A DNA stretch of 57,322 bases from Chitinophaga pinensis (GCA_945865625.1 CAMBFD010000006.1:1-57322), one strand, 5' to 3'. Counted from the stretch's first letter, positions 1-9,599 are shown. Numbers and translations: made by a program. Notes: generated from the sequence alone by a model not told the origin.

Positions 1-231
1 TTCATAAATTTTATTTTCTTTTTTTAGAAGAACTTTTGTGGCTTTGAAATTTTCACCAGGATTGTATATGTCAAATGAAATCTCCTGCAATGAATTTGAT
101 TTAATTTTATAAGTATTGACACCTGTAATACCCGTTTTCAATGGCAAAAACAACCCACCAATGAGTACATATAGTACAAGGAGAACGCCTCCAATTTTCA
201 TTAATAGGTATTTTTTTGAATTATGATTCAT
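1..231 (-). CDS. partial CDS, hypothetical protein with an N-terminal transmembrane segment (continues past the window edge)
   Basis: Open minus-strand frame from an ATG at 231 reading MNHNSKKYLLMKIGGVLLVLYVLIGGLFLPLKTGITG..., with no stop before position 1. It overlaps the proline dehydrogenase stop. Confidence 0.6.
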   Translation of the reverse strand, partial: MNHNSKKYLLMKIGGVLLVLYVLIGGLFLPLKTGITGVNTYKIKSNSLQEISFDIYNPGENFKATKVLLKKENKIYE

Positions 232-1390
232 TTCTTCTACGTTTAATCTCGGTGTCAATCAATCCCAACTCGCGCCCCATTTGACCAGCGACACTGCTAT
301 TTTCTTGGGCCCTTCTTGTGAGGTATGGAATAACAGCATTCACCGGACCATAAGGAACATATTTCGCAACATTGTATTTAGAATGAGATAAATTGAAACT
401 AATATGATCGCTCATTCCAAGCAATTGAGAAAAATAAACCCTTGTATCGGTTTTATCCAATCCCTTTTCTGTCATCAATTGAACACCTAACATTGAACTA
501 TTTTCATTATGTGTTCCAACACAAATACTTACTTTATCGGAATTCTCGATACAAAACTTCAATGCCTCATTATAATCGCTATCAGTACTTTCTTTGTTTG
601 GTTGAATTGGATCTTGATAACCAAATTCAATGGCTCTGGCCCTTTCCTTTTCCATATAAGCCCCACGCACCAATTTAAATCCTAGAAATGCACTTGTCGT
701 TTTAATTTGATCTTTCAAATAAGCAAATCTATCGTGGCGATACAATTGCACTGTATTATAAATCAAAGCTTTAGTAGTATTGACTTCGCCCATGGCTTGT
801 TCAGCAAGTTGGTCAATGGCCAACTGAATCCATGATTCTTCTGCATCAATAAATAAACGCACATCATTTTTTTGAGCATGATAACAGATATCAAAAAATC
901 TTGCTTTACCATTGTCCCACAATGTTTGCTCAGATTCACTTAATTCAATGTTCGATGAAACCTTTTCAAGGACATGAGAGTCAATGATACCTGTTACTTT
1001 AAAAACTGCGAAAGGAATCGAAGCATTGCCATGTGCCATGTCAATCGTTTTTATAATTTCCGCAGCAGTAGATACAAATACGAGTTCGCTTTCTTCACCC
1101 TCAACTGAATAATCGAGAATTGTGCCAATGCCAGATTTTGCAAGCTGTTGAATAGCGTGAATGCATTCTTGGATGTTTTCACCACCACAAAATTGCTTGA
1201 AAATCGTGTCTTTAATCACAAATTTAAATCCCAAAGAAACTGCAATTTTCGCTAATCCTGGCCCCCATTTTAGCAAAATCGGATAATCGAATGAACGAAA
1301 AAGTAAACGAGCCCTACCTAAATCCTTATCGGTTTTATGTGCAAAAGCTGTTGCAGTATCCTGAAAAGAGATGTTTGAATTCACCTGCAT
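221..1390 (-). CDS. proline dehydrogenase
   Basis: Proline dehydrogenase fold motifs, including KLVRGAYMEKERARA, CVGTHNENS and YVPYGPVNAVIPYLTRRAQENSS. Confidence 0.9.
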   Translation of the reverse strand: MQVNSNISFQDTATAFAHKTDKDLGRARLLFRSFDYPILLKWGPGLAKIAVSLGFKFVIKDTIFKQFCGGENIQECIHAIQQLAKSGIGTILDYSVEGEESELVFVSTAAEIIKTIDMAHGNASIPFAVFKVTGIIDSHVLEKVSSNIELSESEQTLWDNGKARFFDICYHAQKNDVRLFIDAEESWIQLAIDQLAEQAMGEVNTTKALIYNTVQLYRHDRFAYLKDQIKTTSAFLGFKLVRGAYMEKERARAIEFGYQDPIQPNKESTDSDYNEALKFCIENSDKVSICVGTHNENSSMLGVQLMTEKGLDKTDTRVYFSQLLGMSDHISFNLSHSKYNVAKYVPYGPVNAVIPYLTRRAQENSSVAGQMGRELGLIDTEIKRRRNES

Positions 1391-1485
1391 AATCCTTTCT
1401 ACAAAGAAACATCAAAAGGTCGATAGCAGAAAGAAAAATCTTCGAAAAGTGCGAAAAATATTGGGGAAACGAATCCGCAATTGTG

Positions 1486-3186
1486 TTAAATCAATCTCAA
1501 ATGCAATTTTTCAATAACCGTCGACAAATCCTTGTGCTTTTTTAAGAAATAATCGAGCTTTTCCTTGTCGGTGTATGGTCTTTTTTCAGTTTCTTCAACC
1601 GCACCCATCACTACAAGAACATTGTTAATGGTACTTCTTGATTTTTTAATCAAAAATTGCAACATCTGAATACGAATGTCTTCCATTGCCAATTCTTGCG
1701 CTTTGCTTGAAACAGTAAAAACAACTTGTTGTCCCTCCAAATGAAACAAAATCGACTTAATCAAGCCACTCACTCTCGAACTTTGCGACAGAGAGAATTC
1801 TTCCATCATTTGGTGAATGCTCGGTATAATAACATCTGCATTCATTGAAAGGGCAACCTCTTCCGAAGGTTTAGTGTCTAAGTTTTGAATCTCAGAATTT
1901 GAATCTACTTGAGCACTAATTTCCTTCTCTAACTTCTTTTGCTTGAATGTATTTCGGTCGAGTTTCCCCAGCCTGGTGGAGGTAATCTTTTCTTCAATAT
2001 GTTCTTTGATTGTTGGAACGGCCCTATCTTTTGAAACCACAGTATTTACTGTTGTCTTGGGGGGGGAGCTAAAATTAGGATTGGCTAATTTTTTTTTTAT
2101 ATCCTCCAAAGTGGGGATTTCCGAAATAAATTGCGCTAAATGTGCCAACTTTATGAGCATGAGCTCTATGAGAAGCCTCGGATTCCGACTAAACTTATAT
2201 TTTTCGTCGGTTTCATTGGTTAAATTCAAAGCATTGATAATTAGCCCCAAATCGAGCATTTTGGTTTGTTCAAGGTATTTCAATTTGAACGCTTGTGATA
2301 CATCTAACAATCGAAGTGTACTTTCGTCTTTACAAACCATTAAGTTTCTAAAATGTTGAGCCATGCCTGAAATAAACAATGAACCATCAAAACCTTTATT
2401 GAGAACATTATCGAAAATTAACAAAGCTTCAGCAATGTTTTGATGAATCAAAGTCTCTGTTACATCAAAGAAAGTATCAACATCGAGAATATTTAAGATT
2501 TCTACTGCCTTTTCATAGGTTACGTCACCTCTTGAGAAACTCACCAATTGATCGAACAAACTTAAAGCATCGCGCAATCCTCCATCTGCCTTTCTCGCAA
2601 TTAGGTGCAAAGCGTCATCAGAAGCCACAATATTCTCATTTTGAGCGATCATTTTAAGGTGCTCAACCATGTCTGAAGCTTCAATACGGTTGAAGTTGAA
2701 AACTTGGCAACGACTTAAGATAGTTGGAAGAATTTTATGTTTTTCAGTAGTCGCTAAAATAAAAATAGCATACGATGGTGGTTCTTCTAATGTTTTAAGG
2801 AAAGCATTAAAAGCGGCTGTCGACAACATGTGAACCTCGTCTATAATATAGACTTTATACTTTCCTACTTGAGGTGGTATTCTCACTTGATCTATTAAGT
2901 GACGAATGTCATCGACTGAATTATTTGAAGCGGCATCCAATTCAAAGATATTGAAAGCAAAATCCTGATTGGGATCTATGTTTTCATCTTGAATGTTAAT
3001 GACTTTAGCCAGGATTCTGGCGCATGTTGTTTTACCAACACCTCTCGGACCAGTAAACAAAAAAGCTTGAGCCAATTTGTTTCCGGTAATTTCGTGCATT
3101 AAAGTTTCGGCAACATGTTTTTGACCCACTACATCAGCAAATGTAGAAGGACGGTATTTACGGGCTGAAACGATGAATTGCTGCAC
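1486..3186 (-). CDS. dnaX: DNA polymerase III subunit gamma/tau
   Basis: QQFIVSARKYRPSTFADVVGQKHVAETL, Walker A GPRGVGKTTCARILAKV, and DEVHMLSTAAFNAFLKTLEEPP. The ORF track starts at a TTG at 3234; the GTG at 3186 (MQQFIVSARKYRP) fits the usual DnaX N-terminus better. Confidence 0.93.
   Translation of the reverse strand: MQQFIVSARKYRPSTFADVVGQKHVAETLMHEITGNKLAQAFLFTGPRGVGKTTCARILAKVINIQDENIDPNQDFAFNIFELDAASNNSVDDIRHLIDQVRIPPQVGKYKVYIIDEVHMLSTAAFNAFLKTLEEPPSYAIFILATTEKHKILPTILSRCQVFNFNRIEASDMVEHLKMIAQNENIVASDDALHLIARKADGGLRDALSLFDQLVSFSRGDVTYEKAVEILNILDVDTFFDVTETLIHQNIAEALLIFDNVLNKGFDGSLFISGMAQHFRNLMVCKDESTLRLLDVSQAFKLKYLEQTKMLDLGLIINALNLTNETDEKYKFSRNPRLLIELMLIKLAHLAQFISEIPTLEDIKKKLANPNFSSPPKTTVNTVVSKDRAVPTIKEHIEEKITSTRLGKLDRNTFKQKKLEKEISAQVDSNSEIQNLDTKPSEEVALSMNADVIIPSIHQMMEEFSLSQSSRVSGLIKSILFHLEGQQVVFTVSSKAQELAMEDIRIQMLQFLIKKSRSTINNVLVVMGAVEETEKRPYTDKEKLDYFLKKHKDLSTVIEKLHLRLI
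2089..2111 (-). promoter_or_regulatory. candidate dnaX slippage/frameshift signal: GGAGG followed by an A10 run
   Basis: Minus strand reads TTTGGAGGATATAAAAAAAAAATTAGCCAATCCTAA. The A10 run is at 2098-2089 in phase ATA AAA AAA AAA TTA. Either neighbouring frame terminates at once (ATT AGC CAA TCC TAA, or AAT TAG). Confidence 0.5.
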
Positions 3187-3299
3187 AGTGCAAAATAACT
3201 CTAATATTTTGTTCTGTACAACAGAACTTTTCAACGCTTTCTAACTTTAATCAACATTTTTAGATATTCTTTCCATTTTCCCATTATTTTGCATTTGTT

Positions 3300-3824
3300 A
3301 TGAATATTGGAGATATTTTAAAGCCTTTTCAACTGAAGAGCACCAAAAATGAAATGGTAAGTTCTTATGATTTTTCAGATAAATATGCTTTCCTAGTTCT
3401 TGTAACCTCAAATCATTGCCCATATTCCCAAGCATACTGGCCTAGAATGATAAAATTGGCTCACACATTTGAAGAAGATAACCTCGGTTTTGTAGCAATC
3501 TGCGGAAATGATCCCTCAGTTCAACCTCAAGATAGTTTCGACAACATGAAACAATTGGCAACCCAATTTAGACTGCCATTCCCCTATTTACATGATGAAA
3601 ATCAAAATGTTATGAGAAACTTGGGTGCTCAAAAAACTCCAGAAGTTTTCTTATTTAATCAAAAGAGAGAATTGGTTTACAAAGGTGCAATTGACGATAG
3701 CTGGGAAAATGAAGCCACCGTTATGAGTGTTCATCTTGAAGATGCAATTGAATATACCTTAGATGGCATTGATATCGATTACCCAGAAGTTGATGCCGTA
3801 GGTTGCAGTATCAAATGGAAATAA
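3300..3824 (+). CDS. thioredoxin-like (AhpC/TSA-type redoxin) protein
   Basis: Redoxin-like fold with NHCPYSQAYWPRM near the N-terminus, and RNLGAQKTPEVFLFNQKRELVYKGAIDD. Confidence 0.8.
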   Translation: MNIGDILKPFQLKSTKNEMVSSYDFSDKYAFLVLVTSNHCPYSQAYWPRMIKLAHTFEEDNLGFVAICGNDPSVQPQDSFDNMKQLATQFRLPFPYLHDENQNVMRNLGAQKTPEVFLFNQKRELVYKGAIDDSWENEATVMSVHLEDAIEYTLDGIDIDYPEVDAVGCSIKWK

Positions 3825-4631
3825 ATGACAAAAGTAGCCATCATTACTGGAGCAAGCAGCGGCATTGGCCGTTCTCTGGCACTCAAAGGTGCTGAACTAG
3901 GCTATCATTTGTCGCTATTCGCCAGAAATATGGCCGCACTTGAATCCCTCAAAAGTGAGATTCAACAATTTTCTTCCGTAGAAGTATTATTGGTAAAAGG
4001 CGATGTAAGCATACATGATGACTGTGCTCGTCTTATAGACCAAACGGTTGAGAAATTTCATCATATTGACATTCTCATCAACAACGCAGGCATTAGTATG
4101 CGTTCATTATTTAAGGATGTGGATTTGAAGGTTATTGAATCTTTAATGAATACAAATTTCTGGGGTACAGTTTACTGTACGAAATTTGCACTTCCGCACC
4201 TACTCAATAGAAAAGGTACTGTAGTTGGTGTTTCTTCGATTGCTGGATTCAAAGGTTTACCCGCAAGAACGGGTTATTCAGCAAGTAAATTTGCAATGCA
4301 TGGATTTCTTGAAAGTTTGAGGGTTGAAAATCTCAAAACCGGACTAAATGTATTGATTGCTTGTCCGGGTTATACAAATTCAAACATTCGAAACACCGCA
4401 CTAAATAAAGATGGATTCGCTCAAGGCGACACCCCATTGAATGAAAGTAAACTTATGTCTTCAGAAAAGGTTGCCATGGAAATTTGGAACGCCATTGAAA
4501 AGCACAAACGATATTTAATTCTTACGCTTCAAGGAAAATTAGCTGTATTTTTAAATAAGGTTTCAACCAGACTCACCGATATTTTAACGTATAATGTCAT
4601 TAAAAAAGAACCAGATTCACCATTTAAATAA
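3825..4631 (+). CDS. SDR-family NAD(P)-dependent oxidoreductase
   Basis: TGASSGIGRSLA, NNAGISMRS and GYSASKFAMHGF motifs. The ATG directly follows the previous stop codon. Confidence 0.9.
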   Translation: MTKVAIITGASSGIGRSLALKGAELGYHLSLFARNMAALESLKSEIQQFSSVEVLLVKGDVSIHDDCARLIDQTVEKFHHIDILINNAGISMRSLFKDVDLKVIESLMNTNFWGTVYCTKFALPHLLNRKGTVVGVSSIAGFKGLPARTGYSASKFAMHGFLESLRVENLKTGLNVLIACPGYTNSNIRNTALNKDGFAQGDTPLNESKLMSSEKVAMEIWNAIEKHKRYLILTLQGKLAVFLNKVSTRLTDILTYNVIKKEPDSPFK

Positions 4632-4632
4632 A

Positions 4633-4741
4633 TTTAAAGTTTAATGTTTAGCGTTTAAAGTTATTGATATTGATTTAGTTTCAAAAATTATATCAAAACG
4701 CAAAACCAACATTAAACTTTAATCAATAAACTTTAAACTCC
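4633..4741. repeat. intergenic GTTTA-type inverted repeat, element A
   Basis: TAAAGTTTAATGTT (4635-4648) has an exact reverse complement at 4708-4721. GTTTAGCGTTTAAAG (4646-4660) recurs inverted at 37914-37928. Confidence 0.6.
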
Positions 4742-4747
4742 AAATAA

Positions 4748-5305
4748 ATGAATATCAACGAAGTTATAACCGTATTTTTTACACTTTTTGCTGTAATTGA
4801 CATGTTAGGATCAATTCCTATTTTGGTATCATTGAAAGAAAAAATTCCAGATATTAATCCTACAAAAGTCACTTTGGCGTCTGCGGCCTTAATGATTGGT
4901 TTTTTATATGTTGGAGATTATTTCTTGAAATATTTGGGTATCGACATTAAGTCGTTTGCCCTTGCCGGAAGCATTGTGATGTTCATTTTAGCATTGGAAA
5001 TGGTTTTGGGAATCGATATATTCAGAACTGATCCCAATACTCCAAGCGGCAGTATTGTGCCAGTTGCATTTCCTATCATAGCGGGTTCAGGAACATTAAC
5101 AACGATTTTATCTTTAAAGGCTATTTACGATAAAAGCACTATTTTAATGGGAATTTTGCCAAATATATTGTTGATTTTCATTGTTTTGAATACAACAGGG
5201 TTCATTGAAAAGAAAATTGGAAAAGCCGGAATGATTACAATCCGTAAATTTTTCGGAGTGATATTGCTTGCAATCGCTGTAAAGTTGTTTAAGGGGAATA
5301 TTTAA
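4748..5305 (+). CDS. MarC family membrane protein
   Basis: Polytopic MarC/UPF0056-like sequence: FFTLFAVIDMLGSIPILVSL, PVAFPIIAGSGTLTTILSL. Confidence 0.85.
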   Translation: MNINEVITVFFTLFAVIDMLGSIPILVSLKEKIPDINPTKVTLASAALMIGFLYVGDYFLKYLGIDIKSFALAGSIVMFILALEMVLGIDIFRTDPNTPSGSIVPVAFPIIAGSGTLTTILSLKAIYDKSTILMGILPNILLIFIVLNTTGFIEKKIGKAGMITIRKFFGVILLAIAVKLFKGNI

Positions 5306-6354
5306 CCCAAATACAACACTGTCATTTGATCCATAATTCTTTTGGAATCAATTTTATTTAATAATATCGAGCGTTTTTGCAATTGTTGAATTCGAGTGTC
5401 ATCGTTGGTTAATAGCACCAACTGCGAAGCCAGTTCTCGTTCGTCATTTGGATGAAAATACAACGCTGAATCCCCTGCCAATTCTGTAAAAATGGCATTC
5501 CTCGAAACTGCCATGGGTAATCCCACTGCGGCAGCTTCCGCCAATGGAATTCCAAATCCCTCAAGTAAACTTGGATACACAAATGCCGATGCGTTTTTCA
5601 TCAATTCGAACATTTGATCTTGCTGAACATTCAAAATTATTTCTACCCTATCTTGAAGTCCTAACTGATTGATTTGATTCTGAATAAACCCTGCCATTTC
5701 ACCATCTAATCCAGCCAATTTTAAATTCCAATTGTGTTGTTTTTTCGACAATTCAAAAGCTTGAATGAGGGTTAAATGATTCTTGCGTTTTGTGAAACTC
5801 GAAGTGTAAATGAAGTATTTTTCATCATTTAAAAAATGAGCCTTGTGATTATAATATTCTGAATCTACAGCTTGATATACAACCTCAATCTTTCCTTCTT
5901 TAACTTTATAGTATTTTTGAATCTCACTTGCTGTGGCTTCACTTGTGGCAATCACTTTGTCGGATTTCACCAATGCAAAACTTGTTTTTAAATGATAGAT
6001 TTTCCGATCAAAAAATGGGTAATAATCTGGAAATTGCTTAAAAATGACATCGTGAATGGTCACCACTTTTCTAATTTTTTGAGGGATATCAAATGGCAAT
6101 TCGTTCGATAACCCATGAAACACCTCGATTTTCTCCTTGGAAATGGATTTACCCATGCCCCAAGTTCTCCATAGCTTCGAATTTGATGTAGGGTAAACAA
6201 TTGATTCACTGGTATTTTCAATCAATTTGGGAACAAAAAGTTTCAATTCCCAACTCGGATGAAATTGATGTAAATCGGCAATCAACTTTCTAGAATAGTT
6301 TCCCAAACCAGAAGCATTTTGATAAAACCGTTTTGCATCAAATCCAATACGCAT
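5302..6354 (-). CDS. glycosyltransferase family 4 (group 1)
   Basis: TIHDVIFKQFPDYYP and ASAFVYPSLLEGFGIPLAEAAAVGLPM (GT-B donor-binding motif). Confidence 0.9.
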   Translation of the reverse strand: MRIGFDAKRFYQNASGLGNYSRKLIADLHQFHPSWELKLFVPKLIENTSESIVYPTSNSKLWRTWGMGKSISKEKIEVFHGLSNELPFDIPQKIRKVVTIHDVIFKQFPDYYPFFDRKIYHLKTSFALVKSDKVIATSEATASEIQKYYKVKEGKIEVVYQAVDSEYYNHKAHFLNDEKYFIYTSSFTKRKNHLTLIQAFELSKKQHNWNLKLAGLDGEMAGFIQNQINQLGLQDRVEIILNVQQDQMFELMKNASAFVYPSLLEGFGIPLAEAAAVGLPMAVSRNAIFTELAGDSALYFHPNDERELASQLVLLTNDDTRIQQLQKRSILLNKIDSKRIMDQMTVLYLG

Positions 6355-7169
6355 TATACCGCTACGTTAAAGTCCCTCAGTGCCTGATTTAAGGAGGTTT
6401 TTGTATCTGTACTTTCTTTTCTTTGACCAATGATCAAAGCGGCAGGAACATAAAATTCACCACCTGTAAATTCTTTTTTAATGCTACCTGGAATCACCAC
6501 ACTTCTCGGAGGTATATATCCTCTAGGCAACTCTTCACCCGTATTTACATCAAACACTTTGGTACTCATTGTTAGTGTTAAGCCAGCGCCTAAAACTGCT
6601 TCTTTACCCACATGAACACCTTCAACCACAATGCATCTACTTCCTACAAAACAATCGTCTTCAATAATCACTGGAGCCGCTTGAACTGGCTCTAATACTC
6701 CGCCAATTCCAACGCCACCGCTTAAATGAACGTTTTTACCTATTTGAGCGCAGCTTCCAACCGTTGCCCAAGTATCGACCATGGTTCCGGCATCAACAAA
6801 AGCGCCAATATTCACATAAGATGGCATTAATATTACCCCAGGGGAAATGTATGCCCCATGACGCGCCACTGCATGCGGTACAACCCGAATGCCTAATTCT
6901 TTATAATTCTTTTTCAACGGCATTTTATCATAAAATTCCATTGGACCAGCGTTAGAAACCGACATTTCACGCGTTGGAAAATATAAAATCACCGCCTTTT
7001 TCACCCAATCATTGACTGACCAAGTGCCATCAGAATTGGGCTGAGCCACCCTTAATCGACCTTTATCTAACTCTTCAATGATGTCTTCAATGATTTTAAC
7101 ATTTTCAACATTTTTCAACAATTCGCGATTATTCCAAATTTCTTCAATAATTTGCTGATGATTTTGCAT
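6354..7169 (-). CDS. dapD: 2,3,4,5-tetrahydropyridine-2,6-dicarboxylate N-succinyltransferase
   Basis: Hexapeptide-repeat left-handed beta-helix: MPSYVNIGAFVDAGTMVDTWATVGSCAQIGKNVHLSGGVGIGGVLEP. Confidence 0.95.
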   Translation of the reverse strand: MQNHQQIIEEIWNNRELLKNVENVKIIEDIIEELDKGRLRVAQPNSDGTWSVNDWVKKAVILYFPTREMSVSNAGPMEFYDKMPLKKNYKELGIRVVPHAVARHGAYISPGVILMPSYVNIGAFVDAGTMVDTWATVGSCAQIGKNVHLSGGVGIGGVLEPVQAAPVIIEDDCFVGSRCIVVEGVHVGKEAVLGAGLTLTMSTKVFDVNTGEELPRGYIPPRSVVIPGSIKKEFTGGEFYVPAALIIGQRKESTDTKTSLNQALRDFNVAV

Positions 7170-7217
7170 GTTTTTATTATTTATGCAAATTTGCGAAAGA
7201 AAATTGGTAAACCCTCA

Positions 7218-9575
7218 ATGAAAACATATAAATTATTCTCTGCATTGGCAATCTTGAGCGTATTTAGCGCCGGAAAGTCTCAAATTCAAACAGATGTATC
7301 TCCAATATTGGCTGCAGACAAAGCTCCAGACAAGAAATTTGAGATCACAGATTGTTTCAACCGTAAATATTACCCAACTACTCCAAAAATGTTTCAATGG
7401 ATTCCGGGAACAGAATATTATACCTTATTAGAAGACAATGTTTTAAACGTATACAACGCAAAAACGAAGACCAAAGCCAATTTTAATATTGGAAGTAAAT
7501 CTGAATTAGTTGATTTGTTTCAGGGATTTATTAAGTTAAATCCTACCGCAACATATAATGATGCAAAAATCTCAGGAATTCCAATGTTCAAATGGTTAAC
7601 TGCAACAGTGCAACCAAATTCAATCAAAATGCCAGCCTATTTCCAAGTAAAAAACGATATTTTTATGTTTATTTTAAATATCGAAGGAGATAAAGTTAGC
7701 CGATACATTGCACATTATGCAACCTTGCCAGAAAATATGGAAGCTCAGGAAATCACTGAATATATTGGCGCAAGAGTAATTGTAGATATCCCAATTAAAA
7801 ATACAGGCTTGAATTTGGCTTATGTAAGCAACAACAATATTTATGTGGATGGTTATTCAGACACCATTAAAATCACTTCTGATGGAGGAAAAGGCATTGT
7901 TTACGGACAATCTGTTCATAGAAATGAGTTTGGCATCTCTAAGGGCTTATTTTGGTCTAAATACGGATCAAAATTGGCATTTTATAGAATGGATGAACGC
8001 AGGGTTACCGACTACCCTCTTTTTTCTATCGCTGAAAGACCCGCTAAGCCTTCTACCATTAAATATCCAATGGCCGGTGATAGCAGCCATACTGTTACAA
8101 TTGGCGTATATAACTTACTTTTAAATAAAACTATTTATTTAAACACTGCAGGTCAATACGATCAATACCTTACAAACGTAACTTGGTCTCCAGATGAAAG
8201 TTCAATTTATGTTGCCATTGTAAACCGCGAACAAAATGAAATGAAATTGAACCAATATTCAGCGGAAGATGGTTCTCTGATCAAAACACTTTTTACGCAC
8301 AAACATCCCAAATACATTGAACCTGAAAATGGACCTTTATTCATTCCAAATTCAAATACCGATTTCATTTGGCAAAGTGAACTTGATGGGTTTAATCACC
8401 TATATTTATATTCTAAGGGACAATTATCTCAAATTACATCAGGAAAATGGGAAATTACAGATATCTATGGATTTGACAAATCGGGTCAATATTTAATCGT
8501 GAATTCAACTAGAAGCAACAAAGCTGAACTGTATACTGAAGAACCAATAAGCCGCTGCCCACTTGCAATTCAGTGGTCGAAACCAAAAAATGCACCGATT
8601 GTTTTATTTCCAAACCTTACTGGCACACACAACATTATTTCAAATTGCGAATCTGGATTTATCGGAAGTTTATTCTCAAATTCAACAACGCCTGGAATGA
8701 CTATATCGCTTAATATCGATGAAAGAATCAAGGAAACAATTTCCCATAAAATAAGTGATAAGTCGGAACAGAGAATATACGTTTCACAAAATCCGATCGA
8801 AGATTTTATTTTAGGTGAGGTTTCACTGTCACAATTGAACCACAATGGCATAACATTGCACACACGTACTTTCTTCCCTCCAAATTTTGACCAAACAAAG
8901 AAATATCCTGTTGTGGTTTATTTATATGGCGGACCGCATGCACAAATGGTAACCAATTCTTGGTTAGGTGGAGGTCAATTATGGATGCATTACATGGCTC
9001 AAAAGGGATATATTGTATTTACTGTTGACAATAGAGGTTCATCTCATAGAGGATTAGAATTTGAAAATGCAACGCATCGTCAATTGGGAACCGTAGAAAT
9101 GGAAGATCAATTGTTTGCATTGAACTATCTCAAGACGCAGCAATATGTAGATTCTAACAGAGTTGGTGTGCACGGATGGAGTTTTGGTGGATTCATGACA
9201 ACCTCATTGATGACAAGAAAACCAGGCGCTTACAAAGTGGGTGTTGCAGGCGGACCGGTAATCGATTGGTCTCTCTATGAAATCATGTACACCGAACGTT
9301 ATATGGATAAGCCTTCTGAAAATCCTGAGGGATATGCTGCCAACAACTTATTAAACCATGCAGGTAATTTAAAAGGCCGTTTGCTCATGATTCACGGTGC
9401 CGACGACGATGTTGTTGTTTGGCAGCACAGTTTAAAGTTTGTACAAAAATCTGTTGGGGCTATAAACACAAACTTAGACTATTACGTTTATCCTGGACAC
9501 AAACACAACGTTGTAGGACCAGACAGAGCGCATTTATATAAAAAGATTACACAATATTTCTTTGATTTTTTATAG
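7218..9575 (+). CDS. S9 family peptidase / dipeptidyl peptidase IV
   Basis: Signal peptide MKTYKLFSALAILSVFSAG, beta-propeller DPPIV N-domain, catalytic GWSFGGFMT, D in GADDDVV, H in PGHKHNV. The start is set at the ATG at 7218, not the track start at 7152. Confidence 0.92.
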   Translation: MKTYKLFSALAILSVFSAGKSQIQTDVSPILAADKAPDKKFEITDCFNRKYYPTTPKMFQWIPGTEYYTLLEDNVLNVYNAKTKTKANFNIGSKSELVDLFQGFIKLNPTATYNDAKISGIPMFKWLTATVQPNSIKMPAYFQVKNDIFMFILNIEGDKVSRYIAHYATLPENMEAQEITEYIGARVIVDIPIKNTGLNLAYVSNNNIYVDGYSDTIKITSDGGKGIVYGQSVHRNEFGISKGLFWSKYGSKLAFYRMDERRVTDYPLFSIAERPAKPSTIKYPMAGDSSHTVTIGVYNLLLNKTIYLNTAGQYDQYLTNVTWSPDESSIYVAIVNREQNEMKLNQYSAEDGSLIKTLFTHKHPKYIEPENGPLFIPNSNTDFIWQSELDGFNHLYLYSKGQLSQITSGKWEITDIYGFDKSGQYLIVNSTRSNKAELYTEEPISRCPLAIQWSKPKNAPIVLFPNLTGTHNIISNCESGFIGSLFSNSTTPGMTISLNIDERIKETISHKISDKSEQRIYVSQNPIEDFILGEVSLSQLNHNGITLHTRTFFPPNFDQTKKYPVVVYLYGGPHAQMVTNSWLGGGQLWMHYMAQKGYIVFTVDNRGSSHRGLEFENATHRQLGTVEMEDQLFALNYLKTQQYVDSNRVGVHGWSFGGFMTTSLMTRKPGAYKVGVAGGPVIDWSLYEIMYTERYMDKPSENPEGYAANNLLNHAGNLKGRLLMIHGADDDVVVWQHSLKFVQKSVGAINTNLDYYVYPGHKHNVVGPDRAHLYKKITQYFFDFL

Positions 9576-9599
9576 CGCTAAACGCCAAAAATAGTTAAA

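Noticed and set aside
442-678. Antisense ORF within proline dehydrogenase (and about 45 similar short ORFs in the track, such as 1943-2359, 8570-8863, 49923-50306)
   Set aside because: They lie antisense or out of frame inside confidently identified genes, have unstructured composition and no recognisable motifs. Consistent with chance ORFs.
2056-2065. C8 run in dnaX (AGC TCC CCC CCC AAG) as a second frameshift site
   Set aside because: Lies just downstream of the A10 site with no SD-like element; could be a mutational hotspot but no independent support for programmed use.
4633-4741. CRISPR-like repeats
   Set aside because: Repeat units are irregular, AT-rich and hairpin-arranged, without regularly spaced unique spacers or cas genes.
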